64,000 nt of DNA from Chloranthus sessilifolius (GCA_021018995.1 CM037587.1:66669604-66733603), one strand, 5' to 3'; positions 46,480 to 57,964 are shown, counted from the stretch's first letter. Notes: a model not told the origin generated them from the sequence alone. A program made the numbers and translations.

Positions 46480-47915
46480 ATACCATTTTACTACCCTTAA
46501 CTTAGTGATGCTAGGACTTAGTTTGCTACTAATAAGTTAATGATGCACAGATATTAAGGCAAATCAGTAAAAGAGCCAAAATATTAATCTTTGTCAAAAT
46601 GAACTAAAAAAGAGTAATAAAAGATGATTAAGTGTAAAATGATGATTCACTATATACTGAAGGCTAGATAATCGTGAAAAGACGATTGAGCGCTGCTACT
46701 AAAGAAGAAAATGAGAAATCATAATTTACGATTCTCCAGAAGACATTCAAGAAGCTGAAGCGATATAGAATGAAAAGCGATGAATCGTAATCCAGAGAAT
46801 CGTTTAGAGAGAAAGCGATGAAAAATAGAAAATCATAATTTATGATTTCCCAGAAAAGAAGAAAAGAGATAATCATGATTTACGATTACGATTATGAAGC
46901 TTTGTTGTTGATTGTCACTGCTACTGATCACGTACAGATTCCACCGCCATAAATAGAATGAGAAGTTTAGCTGATCACGGATCTGAGAAGATTGATGAAG
47001 ATAAACTCCAGAAGATCTCTACTACTGAACAATCCAAAAGTACAGAGGAAGCAAGGAAAGATAAAATTAGAATTACAGTTATATTAGGATAGTTTTGTTT
47101 TTAGTTATCTCTTTTATTATAATACAACTTGTAAACCGACTCCTTATGATCTATAAATAAGAGAGCCCGGTATAGGAATAATCATCGAAGAAATTCTCAG
47201 CATCAATTGACGACTGAGGTTAGGTTTTCTTTCGATCAAAATTTAGAGTAGATTTTTATTGCTTTGTAGATTAGATATCAAAGGTTTCTCAAGAGCAATT
47301 GATGACTACAATTGGGAGCTGAAGATTAGAGTAGATATCTGTAGTCTCTCAGAAGCAATTGACGACTGCAGCTGCGGAGTCAAAGATATAATTTTTATTT
47401 CTTTCTAGTTTATATTTTATTTTCTTTTATTTTCTACTTTGTAAATATCTTCAGATTTTAATTTGAATTGACGACTCAGATTGAGGTTTGCAGATTAGTG
47501 TAACGGTTTTTACTTTTCCGTCTTCAGATTTCTAGAATTTTATTAACGCCCAAATTTTAAAGATTGTTGATTAGATTATTTGTATTGATAGGATTTTAGT
47601 AATGATTGATGACCAATGCTAGGAAACTTGACATATAGTGTAATGGTATTATTTAAATTTATAAATATCTGATAGCCGAAGATTGTGATTGACAGCCATA
47701 ATCAGAAGGAGGATTATGATTTATTTGCTGTAAACTTAGTTTAAAAATAATTCTTTATTCATATCTCTCCAGTAGTTTAGGAACTTAAAAGATAAGTATA
47801 AGTTTTCATAAAAATTAAGTTAATATAATTTAACCTATCTCTGTGGGTACGATCCTTTACTAGTACTATGATTTCCATTGTGCACTTGCAATAGGTTAAG
47901 ACTTAATTAGATACA
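46480..47915 (+). repeat. LTR-like repeat, copy 2
   Basis: Matches copy 1 (12190-13070) from CCCTTAACTTAGTGATGCTAGGAC through the TATA box and two CAATTGACGACTG motifs, then continues longer with further such motifs (47210, 47298, 47352, 47475) and a TCTCTGTGGGTACGATCC end-region like the 3' part of many plant LTRs. Near-palindromes ATTTACGATT appear at 46720, 46832 and 46875. Confidence 0.6.
47152..47159 (+). promoter_or_regulatory. TATA box in LTR-like repeat copy 2
   Basis: CTATAAATAAGAGAGCCCGG as in copy 1. Confidence 0.6.
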
Positions 47916-47931
47916 CATATAAGTAACCCAA

Positions 47932-48660
47932 TCAGGCAGTCAAGGGTTTATTGGCCATGCTCAACGACTCCTTGTTTGCGTAGTTTATGCCCTCATAGAT
48001 GACACACGATGCATTGAACCACCTATTTTCGTGGACGGCGACTAGTGCCTGCAGTAATGAGTCCCGTCTCTCTCTCTCATGCTGAAGAGGGTATATATTA
48101 TTTTTTAATACAACATCCAAGAACCATATTCGTTCAGGTAGTTGAGTTCGGGTTACGGATTGACCGAATGTTTGAAGACCACCGGTCATTCTAGCTACGA
48201 TTTGGTGAAATCGAGGTTCCTTGAGCCGAGGGGCTTGTAAGCCGAGGAGAATTTCAAAATTTGTGCTACATCGCATGGTTGCCGCAATGTCATAAATATC
48301 CATATAAAATTTTGACCATCGATTTCAGTGGTGAAAGTTTTGTCGGCGGGTCCCTGCTTAAAGTTTTGGTAGAACAATCTAACTAAATGCCGGTGATAGT
48401 GGGGCTGGACTGGTCGAATTAGGGGTTCAAGGTTGGCCCATTTGATGTGATCGATCGACCAGACAATCATATCATCGGTAAACAATTCTGGATTGAGCAA
48501 CCATTTGGGCTCAAAGGTCTTATCCGACCACCAAGCCGTGGGTTGCTCTATAGGTAGTGACGGGGGTTCAGAGATAGCCAGGGCTTTTCCCTTGGCACTA
48601 GCAGAGTCTTTAGGCCTCAAAACCGGGATTTTAGTTGCGGCCTTCTTTCTAGATGCCATG
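47932..48660 (-). pseudogene. Divergent third-ORF (PF20167-type) gene of another element
   Basis: MASRKKAATKIPVLRPKDS starts at 48660. HYHRHLVRLFYQNFK matches the YPRLVKLWYQNL block of AthN1 and, after a one-base frameshift near 48300, LPERIWFLDVVLKNNIYPLQHERERRDSLLQAL matches the RRDL..QERRSP block. It is clearly the same domain but from a different subfamily. The upstream leader is cut at 48932 by an LTR insertion. Confidence 0.7.
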
Positions 48661-49689
48661 TGGAGTGAATCCAATAGAAAAGATGAGGTTTTAAGGGTTT
48701 TACCTTCAAGTAATGGCTTGAAAAGGTGAAAAATCAGATCTAATGAATCTTTGTGCACGTCGATCTGCAAGTTTAATGAGTTTGGTGCGAGAAGGATTGA
48801 GTAATTTGGATGCAAAAGACTTTTGTTTACACGAGAGAGGTGATGAGAGAGGGACCCAAGCCTTGAAATGTCCAAAAATGACAAAGCGAGGGTTTCGCGA
48901 ACCCCTTTAAACATTTCACAGTCGCCACGACTGTTGAGCACTGAAATATACCACTTTCTACCCCTTAACCTGACCTTTGATGGACCTTTGAGCATGTTAA
49001 TAATGTCTTTTAAGTGTATTTTTATAGATAACAACAAAATAAGAGCTTAATGCTGCAATCCATGCTTTTGAATCCAAGAAGATGTAATTTTATGTTTAGC
49101 AGTGGAGCTGATGGATTTATTGAAAAGGCACCATGGTGGTTCACACCATTAGAGCTTTTTAGCATGCATTGGGGGCCTTTGAAGACCTGCTGAGAGAGAG
49201 AGTGGTGAAGCCCAAGTTTTATGGACTGCTGCTGCAACAAATTGAGCAAATCGGCAATTAAGCAATTTATATATTCAGTAGTGCAACAATTCAAGTGGCA
49301 CTTGTGCAGCTTTGGTTAAAGAAATCTTTGAAGCATAAGAGCAGTTGATACCATTAAAGATGTAAGCACTTTAGCGCTGATGCACCAAGCCATAACTGCA
49401 AAGCCAGCATGCATAGCTGCCTTGAAGAACTCAAACAGTTAGCTGAAGTGTCACTGCTGCACTCAGCAGTTTTAGTGCTGCAAACAAAGACCTTCAAGCA
49501 GTTTTATTGCTGGAAAATGATCCACATTAGTAGCACAACTGCTGTATTGGAAGGACTAGAGAAGATGTCAAAGCTAGAATGTGGATTGTAGAGCTGTTAT
49601 GTGCTGAAAATAGACTCCACGAGGGGTTGTTTTAAACCCCACGAGTTGATATGTGCTGAAATCAAACTAAAGTGCTGAAAAAAGGCTAA

Positions 49690-49970
49690 AATTGAACCTG
49701 TCGCAACCTATCGAATGGTTGTTTGAACCTGTCGAGAACCTGTCGAGAGGTTCTGATGCTGAAAATAAACCTATCGAGCATCTTGTCGAATGGTTGAATG
49801 AACCTATCGAGATCCTGTCGAATGCACACCTGAAGCCCATCCAACCTATCGAACAGATGCCTGAACTTGTCAAGATCGAAGTTCTGAAGCTCCAACCAAT
49901 CGAACAGATGCCTGAACCTGTCGAGATCGAAGTTCTGAAGCTCCAACCTATCGAGGCACGGGTTCCAGCC
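49690..49970. repeat. LTR array of CCTGTCGAGA / CCTATCGAAC words
   Basis: About twelve words, including a 51-bp tandem duplication (starts 49854 and 49905, CAGATGCCTGAAC). Words are mostly in one orientation, unlike the other arrays. Confidence 0.78.
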
Positions 49971-50268
49971 ATCTATTTCACACTTTAGGGACATTTTGGG
50001 GATTCCAATGCTTCTAAGGCACACATCCCAATATCCCACACATCTCAGGGATTTATCTCGGATTCCATTAGCAAATATCAGTGGTTGGCAGGGGCATTTT
50101 TGAGAGCTGCAAAAACACATCAGCTGGGCACAAATTCCTGCAAATGGGACAACAGTCCACATGTGATTTTCCTTGGCCGAAATGAAGACACCTCAGCTGT
50201 ACATAACAAAACTGAGTAATCTGCTCTCTAATTGGCTGCAACTCAAGGCACATGGATCGATGCATATG

Positions 50269-50276
50269 TATAAATA
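50269..50276 (+). promoter_or_regulatory. TATA box of the 48932 LTR
   Basis: ATGTATAAATACCC, downstream of the array. Confidence 0.6.
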
Positions 50277-50796
50277 CCCATCTATTCTGCTATTTTTCTT
50301 CAACAAGGAAAGTAGGAACAAAGGAATAGCCTGAGTTCTCCTTAGCTCATTTAGGTTTATCTTAGGTTTTTATTTTCCTTTTTCTCTTCCCCCTTCTCTC
50401 TCTAATCCAGCCTGTTGGATTAGATCTAGATAGCAGCTCAGATCTATTTTGTAATTGTAATTTCGGCATGAAGAAATGTGGATCGATCCACAGACTACAG
50501 ATCTGGGAATAATGTTATTGTAAGTTGTTTTGATTGAAGTAATAAATTGTTGTTCTTAATGCTTTAATTAGATCTAAAGATCTTGTGGTCCCATTAGATT
50601 CTTGATCGGATTTGTGTAGAGGAGCTTGTTAATCATCTCACCCGCTTAACTGGTAGATCTCTTAATGACCATCTGGTTTCCCTGGATATGATACTCCTGT
50701 AATTCCCTGAGTCTGTGACTTTGGAATTACAACATCTGTAGTGGTTTTAATTATTCTGATTGATGCTTTAGCTTTGGAGGAGATCTCTAGGATGGC

Positions 50797-50928
50797 CTGT
50801 GACCATTAAAGTGGACAGATCATAACCTTAAGATTAGTCCAAGCTCAGGCTCCAATTGGAATCATCTGCTACAAATCCATGGATCAGATAAAGTCTATAA
50901 GATGGTCTGTGACCATTCAAGTGGACCG
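50797..50928 (+). ncRNA. Two copies of the conserved Athila leader box (48932 LTR)
   Basis: Cores at 50797-50818 (consensus) and 50907-50928 (GTGGACCG end), both followed by GATCATARCCTTAAG. Confidence 0.5.
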
Positions 50929-51419
50929 ATCATAGCCTTAAGACTAGGTGGATCCTATGATTTGGAGTGGAGCCTTCTACCCTGTAGCTGTGCTTATAGC
51001 CAGTTGAGGGATGGTTGCATATCCTCAGATCTTAATCTGTTTTGTAATAAGAACCAGGTCCTGGCTGCCTATTTCTCACCATTTGATCTTTATTTGTCCA
51101 TCCATCTTTCTTCATCTTTTAGTTTAGTTTTATTTCAGTTTTGTAGAGTTAGATCTAGTGACACCTAAAAAGCTCTCTTTCTTCTTAAAATTGCCAGATC
51201 TGTAGCCAGATCTAGAGGTCTACTATACTCCTTCTAAGTTTAGATCACTACTCCCTGTGGGACAAACTCTTACTTATTAAAACTTGCTACAAAGGACCCT
51301 GTATCTTGCAGGTCTAGGATATTTTAGATGTGCTAAATCCATCCTCTATTTTATTTGATTTTATTTGGCTTTTACCATTACACAGTAGTCAACACACTGA
51401 GAAATCCCCAACAAGTTTT

Positions 51420-51473
51420 TGGCGCCGCTGTCGGGGATTGAACCCGGGTCACCCGCGTGACAGGCGGGAATAC
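51420..51473 (-). other. Reverse-transcribed tRNA-Asp 3' half
   Basis: The minus strand of these 54 bases reads as the 3' part of tRNA-Asp: GTATTCCCGCC, anticodon loop CTGTCAC (anticodon GTC) closed by CCCGC/GCGGG, T arm with GGGTTCAATCC, acceptor strand, G73 and a CCA end. CCA is not encoded in plant nuclear tRNA genes, and the 5' half is missing, so it derives from a mature tRNA copied through the PBS. It is fused to the LTR by AG-TTTTT exactly as a PBS is. Confidence 0.88.
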
Positions 51474-51877
51474 AGAACAAAGTTAGTTCTATTTTAGTCC
51501 TGGTTTAGGCTCGGATTGATCCTTTGACTGATGGGTTATAGTCGAGGTTTGTGGTTGGCACTAATAGTATAATGTGCGAGTGATGTTGACATGATTATCA
51601 AGTCATATGACCAACAGTGTACTACAATATGAGAAGCATTCAAATTATGTCATTATGGTGCATTCTTTCTATTCCATGGGCACTATCATATTTCGGACGC
51701 AAAATATGGAACAATTGTTCGGTATATTATATTTGAAAGATACACATATATGATAGAGATAGATTTAACACTGATTTCGTTACGAATTTGTCCTTGTCTA
51801 AGCATACATGGACTCACTTACCCTTGACTATCAAAATGTAACAGTGACTGATTTTATTGAAACAGCTCCAGGTACTA
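51474..51877. other. No gene seen
   Basis: AT-rich sequence to the right of the tRNA copy; possibly the 3' noncoding part of the chromovirus, but no motif supports this. Confidence 0.3.
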
Positions 51878-52569
51878 TTATCTAATTTCGACTTCCCATT
51901 CCCATGTCGCTTCGGCATTGGACTGGCTACCCCATTGAACTAGAACAAGTGGGATACGTTTTGTCTGTAAAATCTGCTCCTTGCGGTCCAAGACTTTGAC
52001 TGGTTCTTCAATTATGGTCAGGTCTTCATGACTTCAATGGGTTGATAATCCAGCACGTGTGATGCATCTCTTACATATTTTCTCATCGTTGACACGTGGA
52101 ACACATTGTGGATGTTGGACAACTGTGACGGTAGAGCTATGGATAGGCCACTTCTCCCACACAACCCAAAATTTCAAAAGGGCTAATATATCGAGGGCTA
52201 AGCTTCCCTCGTTTGTCAAATCGCATCACACCCTTGGTCGGTGAGATCTTGACAAACACATGATTTCCAACTTGTAGAGAGCACGATGTTTAGAATCTAA
52301 GATACCGAATTGACATTTCAAATAGCATTGTGTGCAAATGTCACCTGAAACTTGACGCTTGACCTTTTAAGATCAGCATAACTTTTCTGATGGCTTTGGG
52401 CTACTTTTAGTCGTTCCTAGATGAGACGGACGGTCTCATTAGTGCTCTCTATGAGTTTCAGACCCAACAATATTCGCCCTCTGATCCCTTCCCACTTGAG
52501 TGGAGATTTACATCGGCGGCCGTATAAGCCTTCAAAAGGCACCTTACCAATACTCGCCTGATAGTTGTT
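51878..52569 (-). pseudogene. Chromovirus (Tekay-like) integrase C-terminal part
   Basis: From 52569 leftwards: NNYQASIGKVPFEGLYGRRC, RLIxERLKVAQSHQKSYAD, then after degraded sequence LPSQLSNIHNVFHVSTMRK, DASHVLDYQP and IPLVLVQWGSQSNAEATWEW to a stop at about 51880. These blocks in this order are characteristic of plant chromovirus integrases. Several stops and frameshifts. TatC was inserted exactly after the NN codons at 52569. Confidence 0.83.
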
Positions 52570-52937
52570 TGTAGACACCCAAACTTGGCTTAAGGCTTGA
52601 TCATGACATACTTCAAGAGAGGCACACCCCCGAGCTTCCTATAGCACCTCCCGTACCCTTAGGAATCTTTCCAAAACCCTTAGAAACTTACCCAAACCCT
52701 TAGGAATTACCCCCAACCTTTAAAAACCTCTTCGAATCCTTAGTTGACCCTCCCGGGCCATGGTTAGAGTGAGATGTACTAGGGCTGGCAGGGACCTATG
52801 CATAAACTAAATCTTATACTATTAAAAAATAGAGGTTCCCAGCTTTCCAACAAACTAAAAATCACCTCAATCCGAGTTGTACTTCAAAAGTTACAGCGAT
52901 TCGAAAAGTGACCAAAACTGCACCTAACAAAGGCATG

Positions 52938-53086
52938 CATGGCGTGTATATTACACACACCAAGCCATTTTTTCCCAGAAATTGCTTGGCGTGTCTATTA
53001 CACACACCAAGTATAGGTGGGGCCCCTGTGGATTCTGACTTCCAGGATACTATAGTTATGCTTGGCGTGGGTAACACACATACCAA
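52938..53086. repeat. Palindrome block C in the TatC LTR
   Basis: Units start at 52938 and 52985 (47 bp apart) and a third at 53061. Arms of the type CTTGGCGTGT / ACACACCAAG. Confidence 0.82.
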
Positions 53087-53365
53087 GCTTAGCTACAATA
53101 ACCTCTGGTTTTTGCTCGAATTTCACGTTTAGGGTTTGACTTGTTGAGCACCCTAATGTTTAGTGTGGGTTTCGTTAGGACTGTTGCACCCCTGTTTACC
53201 CTATTTGTAACCCTCTAGTCATTTGAAACCTCACCCTATCATGTACCATTGATCCTATCCTCACACATATCCATAACCCTAAAATCCTAGGAAACCTTAG
53301 ATGTTAGGATTACCTAATTGCTAATCCTAATTAGCGTTTAAGCACCCCCTAACCCTCTCTTTTTC

Positions 53366-53373
53366 TATAAATA
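53366..53373 (+). promoter_or_regulatory. TATA box of the TatC LTR
   Basis: TTCTATAAATAGAGAGGC, about 300 bp downstream of palindrome block C. Confidence 0.65.
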
Positions 53374-54088
53374 GAGAGGCACCCCCCTTGCAAATGGCTT
53401 GAAAAAAATCCAAAAGAGAAATGATTAAGAGAGAGCTTTCCTCCCCTTTGGTGAACCTTTTTCATACAAATTCTAGAACTTCAAAGTCTCCTTTAGACTC
53501 CACCTTTCATCAAAAATCTCCTAGTTTAGGTGAGAGCTACCCCTAGCCCTCCTCTCCTACCCCCTAGCTAGCAAACTTTAGAGGTTAGAACCCACTCTTC
53601 CATCATCCAAGCTACCAGAAGCTCATCAAGTGCACCTATGCGAAAGTCCACAACTGTGCTACAAGGGCCCGAGAGTTCCGGCTCTCCCCACTACTCCTCT
53701 ACCTTCTCGACTTCTCCTTTACCCTTGAATCTGTGCCGTTATGTCGCTGAAATCTCGGTAATTGTGGAGGGGCACAAATAGGATCCAAGTGCCTTAGGGC
53801 AAGAGGAAGTGTTCTTTTCTTTTTGTTTTCTTTTTATTTTGGCCATAAGTAGAGACCGGTTTTGAGCGGGTTGATCGGGTGCCTAACACCTTCCCGAGTG
53901 ATAACCGAAGCTCCTACCCAAGAGCCTTTGGCATAGACCAGTGAATCAGAGTCACATTTTTGACACTTCAGTGCTTTTAAAATTGATTTAGGTTTCTCGG
54001 GACACCAAAAGCTTCGGGTGGTGACTCTAAATTTTTCGCGAGTACACATCGTAGAGACGGGATCCTCAAAAATCCACGGTTGCACAGA

Positions 54089-54106
54089 TGGCGACTCTGC
54101 TAGAGA
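54089..54106 (+). other. Primer binding site of TatC, tRNA-Arg type
   Basis: TGGCGACTCTGCTAGAGA, two bases from the LTR end; Ogre/Tat elements use TGGCGACTC, complementary to tRNA-Arg. Confidence 0.82.
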
Positions 54107-55462
54107 GTAGCTAGTAGAGCTTCCCCGTGAAAGTTGGCCTTTTCCATTATTTTTACTATCACTTGGCTATTTTTCCCTTGGTTTTACTAACCCCTACGAT
54201 GTTGTTTATTTTTACTCACCCCTACTTTTTTATCATTTACATGCCTTAGCTGATTGGTGGGCCTACTTGTGCATCGTGTTTACTTTCCTTTACTTTCCTG
54301 TAATTTGCATGCCTTAGCCGATTGGTAGGCCTACATGCGCATTTATATGCCTTAGCCATTTGGCGGGCCTACGTGAGCTTTTACTTTTCGCAATCATATC
54401 CTAACAGCGGATGCCAGCCCATAGAGGTGGCACGCGACCATCATCCCAATTTTTTGAACATTAAGCAAACTCCCATAAAATTGAAATTAAAATTGAACCA
54501 AGAGGGGGACTTAATTGAATTTTTACTAAGGATAGATTTTTTAAAAGGGTGGGAATTTAGGCAAAGATACAGACATCTCGATTCTTAGTACACCAGCAGC
54601 CACTAGTGGTGATGATCCCGAAAAGAACCACCCCATCTAGTATCTTAGAAGGCACTTGCGCTGGAGATATATCGGGTGGGTGACCAAGCCGGTTACAAAG
54701 CTTAAAACCCTGGGGGAGTTCATTTAGTTGCCTTGAATCAATCCTTGTATCCCTAGGATCAGAGAGGAGGGACCCGTTATAACGAGAAAGTCAGTCCCTG
54801 GAAGCATCGCTTCCAGAAAACCACAAAAAAGGACCAATTTTGGGCTTGTTGTTCTGTCACTATAGTTATATATTTTATTTTTGCTTGGCGTGTGTAAAAT
54901 CTACGCCAAGCCATTTTTACCCAGAATTGCTCTGGCGTGTATATTACACATGCCAAGCCAAAACTGAACAAAATTAGCCTAGCGTGTATAATACACACGC
55001 CAAGCCATATTCTCCAGAATTTGGCCTGGCGCATATAATACACACGCCAAATATGTCTTGGGTTAGGTAGCCCAAATCTGAGGCCAATCTTCACCTCCCT
55101 GAGTTCCCCACTTAGTGGTTTAGCACCTAGGATAGATCCTGCACTCTTCAGCACCCAATACAACCCCGCCGATCAAAAGAGGGTAACTTATTTTTGACTT
55201 GCTCCAGGGGATCAGGTTGTTTGCATTGATTCTTATGCCTTCAATAGATCAAAGGTTCCCTTTGACTCTTCCGAAGTGTGTCAGGATCCCGCCGCGAGAG
55301 ATATTTAGGGTATGAACATCACCAAAAACGGAAATTCCAAGGCCCCGAAATTCTTCATCATAAGGTATTCACCTGCCATTTTCAAAAAATAATAAATCAA
55401 AAAGAGTCATCACAAAAAAAAAACCAAAAAAGAATAGGAAAAAATATTGTGGTGTCAGCACA
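54107..55462 (+). other. TatC leader with palindrome block D
   Basis: Noncoding. A repeated GCCTTAGCCRATTGGYGGGCCTAC-like module occurs three times at 54244-54372. Four palindrome units start at 54884, 54932, 54979 and 55026; the fourth 54979 unit pairs CTAGCGTGTAT with ATACACACGCCAAG. Confidence 0.8.
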
Positions 55463-57905
55463 ATGGCATCGCCTTACCCCCCGTCGTCCTACAGAGGGAG
55501 AAGGAGAAAACTTTATGGGCCCCATCCAAGGAACCCGTACTCAACCTGTCACCAAGCCATGTCGTGGGCAGTGGATCCGGCATACGTCGACCCCGACTCA
55601 TCCCCACCACATTCCCCAACTCATTCTCATTTGGAAGAGACTTTTACTTCCATCCCACTCACCCAACCACCATTTACCGTCATTGGACCCTTCGGTGCAC
55701 CCATCTTCCCATCCGCACTTGTCCAAAATTTATCCCTCTCCCCGCCCACATCCACTCAAGATCTAGCCACATCCACCCCGCATACGCCTCATTTTTCACC
55801 CCATTTCCCCTCAAATCCAAACAACCCTAATTTTCCCCCCTCCACCATCACCCAAAATCCACCCTATGTTTCATCACACTCTTTCCCCACCTCAAACCCA
55901 AATTCACCCCACCTTCCTACCACATCCAACATACCATCATCATCCCCATCTAATCCAAACATACCACATTCCTTCACATACACCCAAGCCATGAATAATC
56001 CTCCCATATCCACTCCACATCCTTCCTCCAATCCCAATCCATCATACATCGCCCCATCAACCCAGGTCATGCCCAATTTTACCAGGGTCATGCCCAAAAT
56101 TTTCCATATACCCACCCCATCCATTCCACATGCTCCCCCTCTATCGGATGTACCCTTTGCATCCATCCCACCACCCAATCCGATGACCATGATAGATGAG
56201 ATGTGGAAGGCCTACACCATATGGAAGGCCTCCCAAGATAGCCTCCCTCATCCACCCCTCATAAACCCATCCCATACATTAGCAAGTCTCCATGCCTCTT
56301 TTCCCCATGATGCCCATCAACCCCCCATCATCCATACCCTTCAAGCCCCCCATATACCTAGAGACCCGTGGAATAGGCATCAAGGCCCCATCGGCGAGAC
56401 CCATCAAGGCCCAATGGGCCAGACCCACCAAGGCCCCATCGGCCAGACCCATCAAGCCCCCATGGGTCAGATCCACTAAGGCCCAATGGGCCACACCCAC
56501 CAAGGCCCCATGGGCCATACCCACCAAGGCCCCATGGGCCATATCCATCAAGGCCCAACGGGCTAAACACCCCAAGGCCCAATAGGTCGAACCCATCAAA
56601 GCACCATGATCCCAACCCATTTGGATCCTATGGTCCAAACCCATCCAAGCTCCTAACCCTATAGCCAAGCCCAGCAAGGCCCAAGCCTTGGATCCTCATA
56701 CCCATACTCTCCCCAATTCCCTCAATATCTCACTCACCACAACCCTCATACCCGGCCCCAGGTGGGAACGTGGCACCTACCATTCACCAACCCCAATTCA
56801 CCCATCCTCATGCACCTCAAGACCATCCTCAAGTATCCCTCTAAACCTAATGGCCTCATCAAGTCTTAACCCAAAATCTAACTTCCACTCATCTTGTCAC
56901 TCCACAGAACTTTCCTCACATACAGTGGTCCCACCCAGCACCCATTTAGTCTATTCCGCACCAACAGGAAAATCTCACCCCCACTCCACCATACATAGAC
57001 CCACAATATGAAGAAGATGAAATCAGGAACAACGGAGCATATGCAGGGGCACTCACCAACATCAATCCCCCACCCATAAACATCAACCCCTAGGCAACAC
57101 AAAGTGAATGGAGATCAACTGTCGAAAGAACGACACCCCCGTCCAAAAAATTCGAGCAATTGAAAGAAAAACTGGACAAGGTCCATAAACAATTGATGAA
57201 AATGGGTGGAGCTAAGATCCATGCAACAAAATTTTCTGATTTATGTCTATTCTCTGAAGTCCCCTTACCCCTAAAGTTCAAAGTGCTGACCTTCGATAAA
57301 TATAATGGCACGGGTAACCCCATTACACATCTCAAGTCCTACTACGGGGACATGTGCCAGTACGAAGGGGATGAGCCCTTGCTCATAAAGGTTTTCTAAA
57401 AGAGTCTTGCAGGTCTAGCTTTAAGGTGGTTCACATCGCTTGAACCTTCTATGATCAAAACATGGAAAGAACAATATGTCTACAACATCGATATAAAACC
57501 GCGCAACTCTAATCTAGCTTGATTAAAGCAGAAGCCCGACAAAGCATTTAGTGATTACCTTGGGCGATGGAGGGCGCTGGCCTCTTAGGTCAGAAACAGA
57601 ATACCTGATGATGAGCATATTGAAATGATATCAAAGAACACCTTGTCGGTCATCTCGAACTTTTTGGTATACCAACAGTAGTCTAGTTTTACTGATTTGG
57701 TTAGGAATGCCAATCACTGTGAGGATACGATAAGAGAAGAGTGTTTGAATAAAACTACAAACAGTGGGGTCCAGAGGTTCACCGATCAGAGAAATGAAAG
57801 AAGAATCGGGGCAAATGTGCAGACAGTTGGCAATATGTGACCCGTTATCAGCACGCCCTCATTCCAATTTAGGGCAGCTCAGCCAACCCCACCCAGAAGT
57901 GAGCT
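55463..57905 (+). pseudogene. TatC gag
   Basis: MASPYPPSSYRGRRRKLYGPHPRNPY starts gag, or ATG upstream at 55447 in another frame (WCQHNGIALP); a Pro/Ser/Thr/Asn-rich region follows, then 24-bp coding repeats (56381-56600) with a stop at 56477. The structured capsid region is at 57160-57600: KVLTFDKYNGTGNPITHLKSY, YEGDEPLLIKVF, stop, LRWFTSLEPSMIKTW and YNIDIKPR, as in Tat/Ogre gag. Stops at 57397, 57521 and 57586 fall mostly at Gln codons. It fades out near 57900. Confidence 0.82.
56381..56600 (+). repeat. 24-bp coding repeat in TatC gag
   Basis: About nine units encoding HQGPMGQT variants (CATCAAGGCCCAATGGGCC). The corresponding region of TatA gag at 8595-8720 carries diverged copies. Confidence 0.88.
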
Positions 57906-57964
57906 GATGTAGAGAATCAGAAATGGCCCCTGAATAAAGAAAAGCCCATTTTGATCGAGTCTTC

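Larger units (their letters stand above)
48932..51413 (+). repeat. Athila LTR without internal region, followed by tRNA sequence
   Basis: 2482 bp, TGTTGAGC..CCAACA, with the array at 49690-49970, TATA at 50269 and leader boxes at 50797 and 50907. The AG-TTTTT that normally precedes the PBS follows, but then tRNA complement instead of element sequence. Left flank ACGAC (48927-48931) is not repeated on the right. Confidence 0.88.
52570..54086 (+). repeat. 5' LTR of TatC (1517 bp)
   Basis: Starts TGTAGACACCC, a common Tat LTR start, and ends TTGCACA just before the PBS. It contains palindrome block C (52938-53086) and a TATA box (53366). Confidence 0.83.
52570..57930 (+). mobile_element. Tat-lineage element TatC, LTR to gag
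   Basis: 5' LTR (52570-54086), tRNA-Arg type PBS (54089), long leader with palindromes, gag (55463-57900). Pol and 3' LTR are absent; a chromovirus-like LTR fragment follows from about 57965. The left flank TTGTT (52565-52569) cannot be matched on the right. Confidence 0.82.

Noticed and set aside
48932..51413. This LTR as the missing 3' LTR of AthP
   Set aside because: It is followed by PBS and tRNA sequence, so its right end is a 5'-LTR-type junction; its array word differs from that of AthP and no AthP internal sequence precedes it.
51420..51473. A tRNA-Asp gene on the minus strand
   Set aside because: The acceptor 5' strand and most of the D arm are missing, CCA is present, and the sequence is joined to an LTR through the PBS; it is a reverse-transcribed fragment.
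54884..55052. CRISPR-like array of palindromic repeats
   Set aside because: Spacers are about 21 bp and themselves conserved (CCAGAATT), units diverge, no cas genes, and the context is a plant retrotransposon leader.
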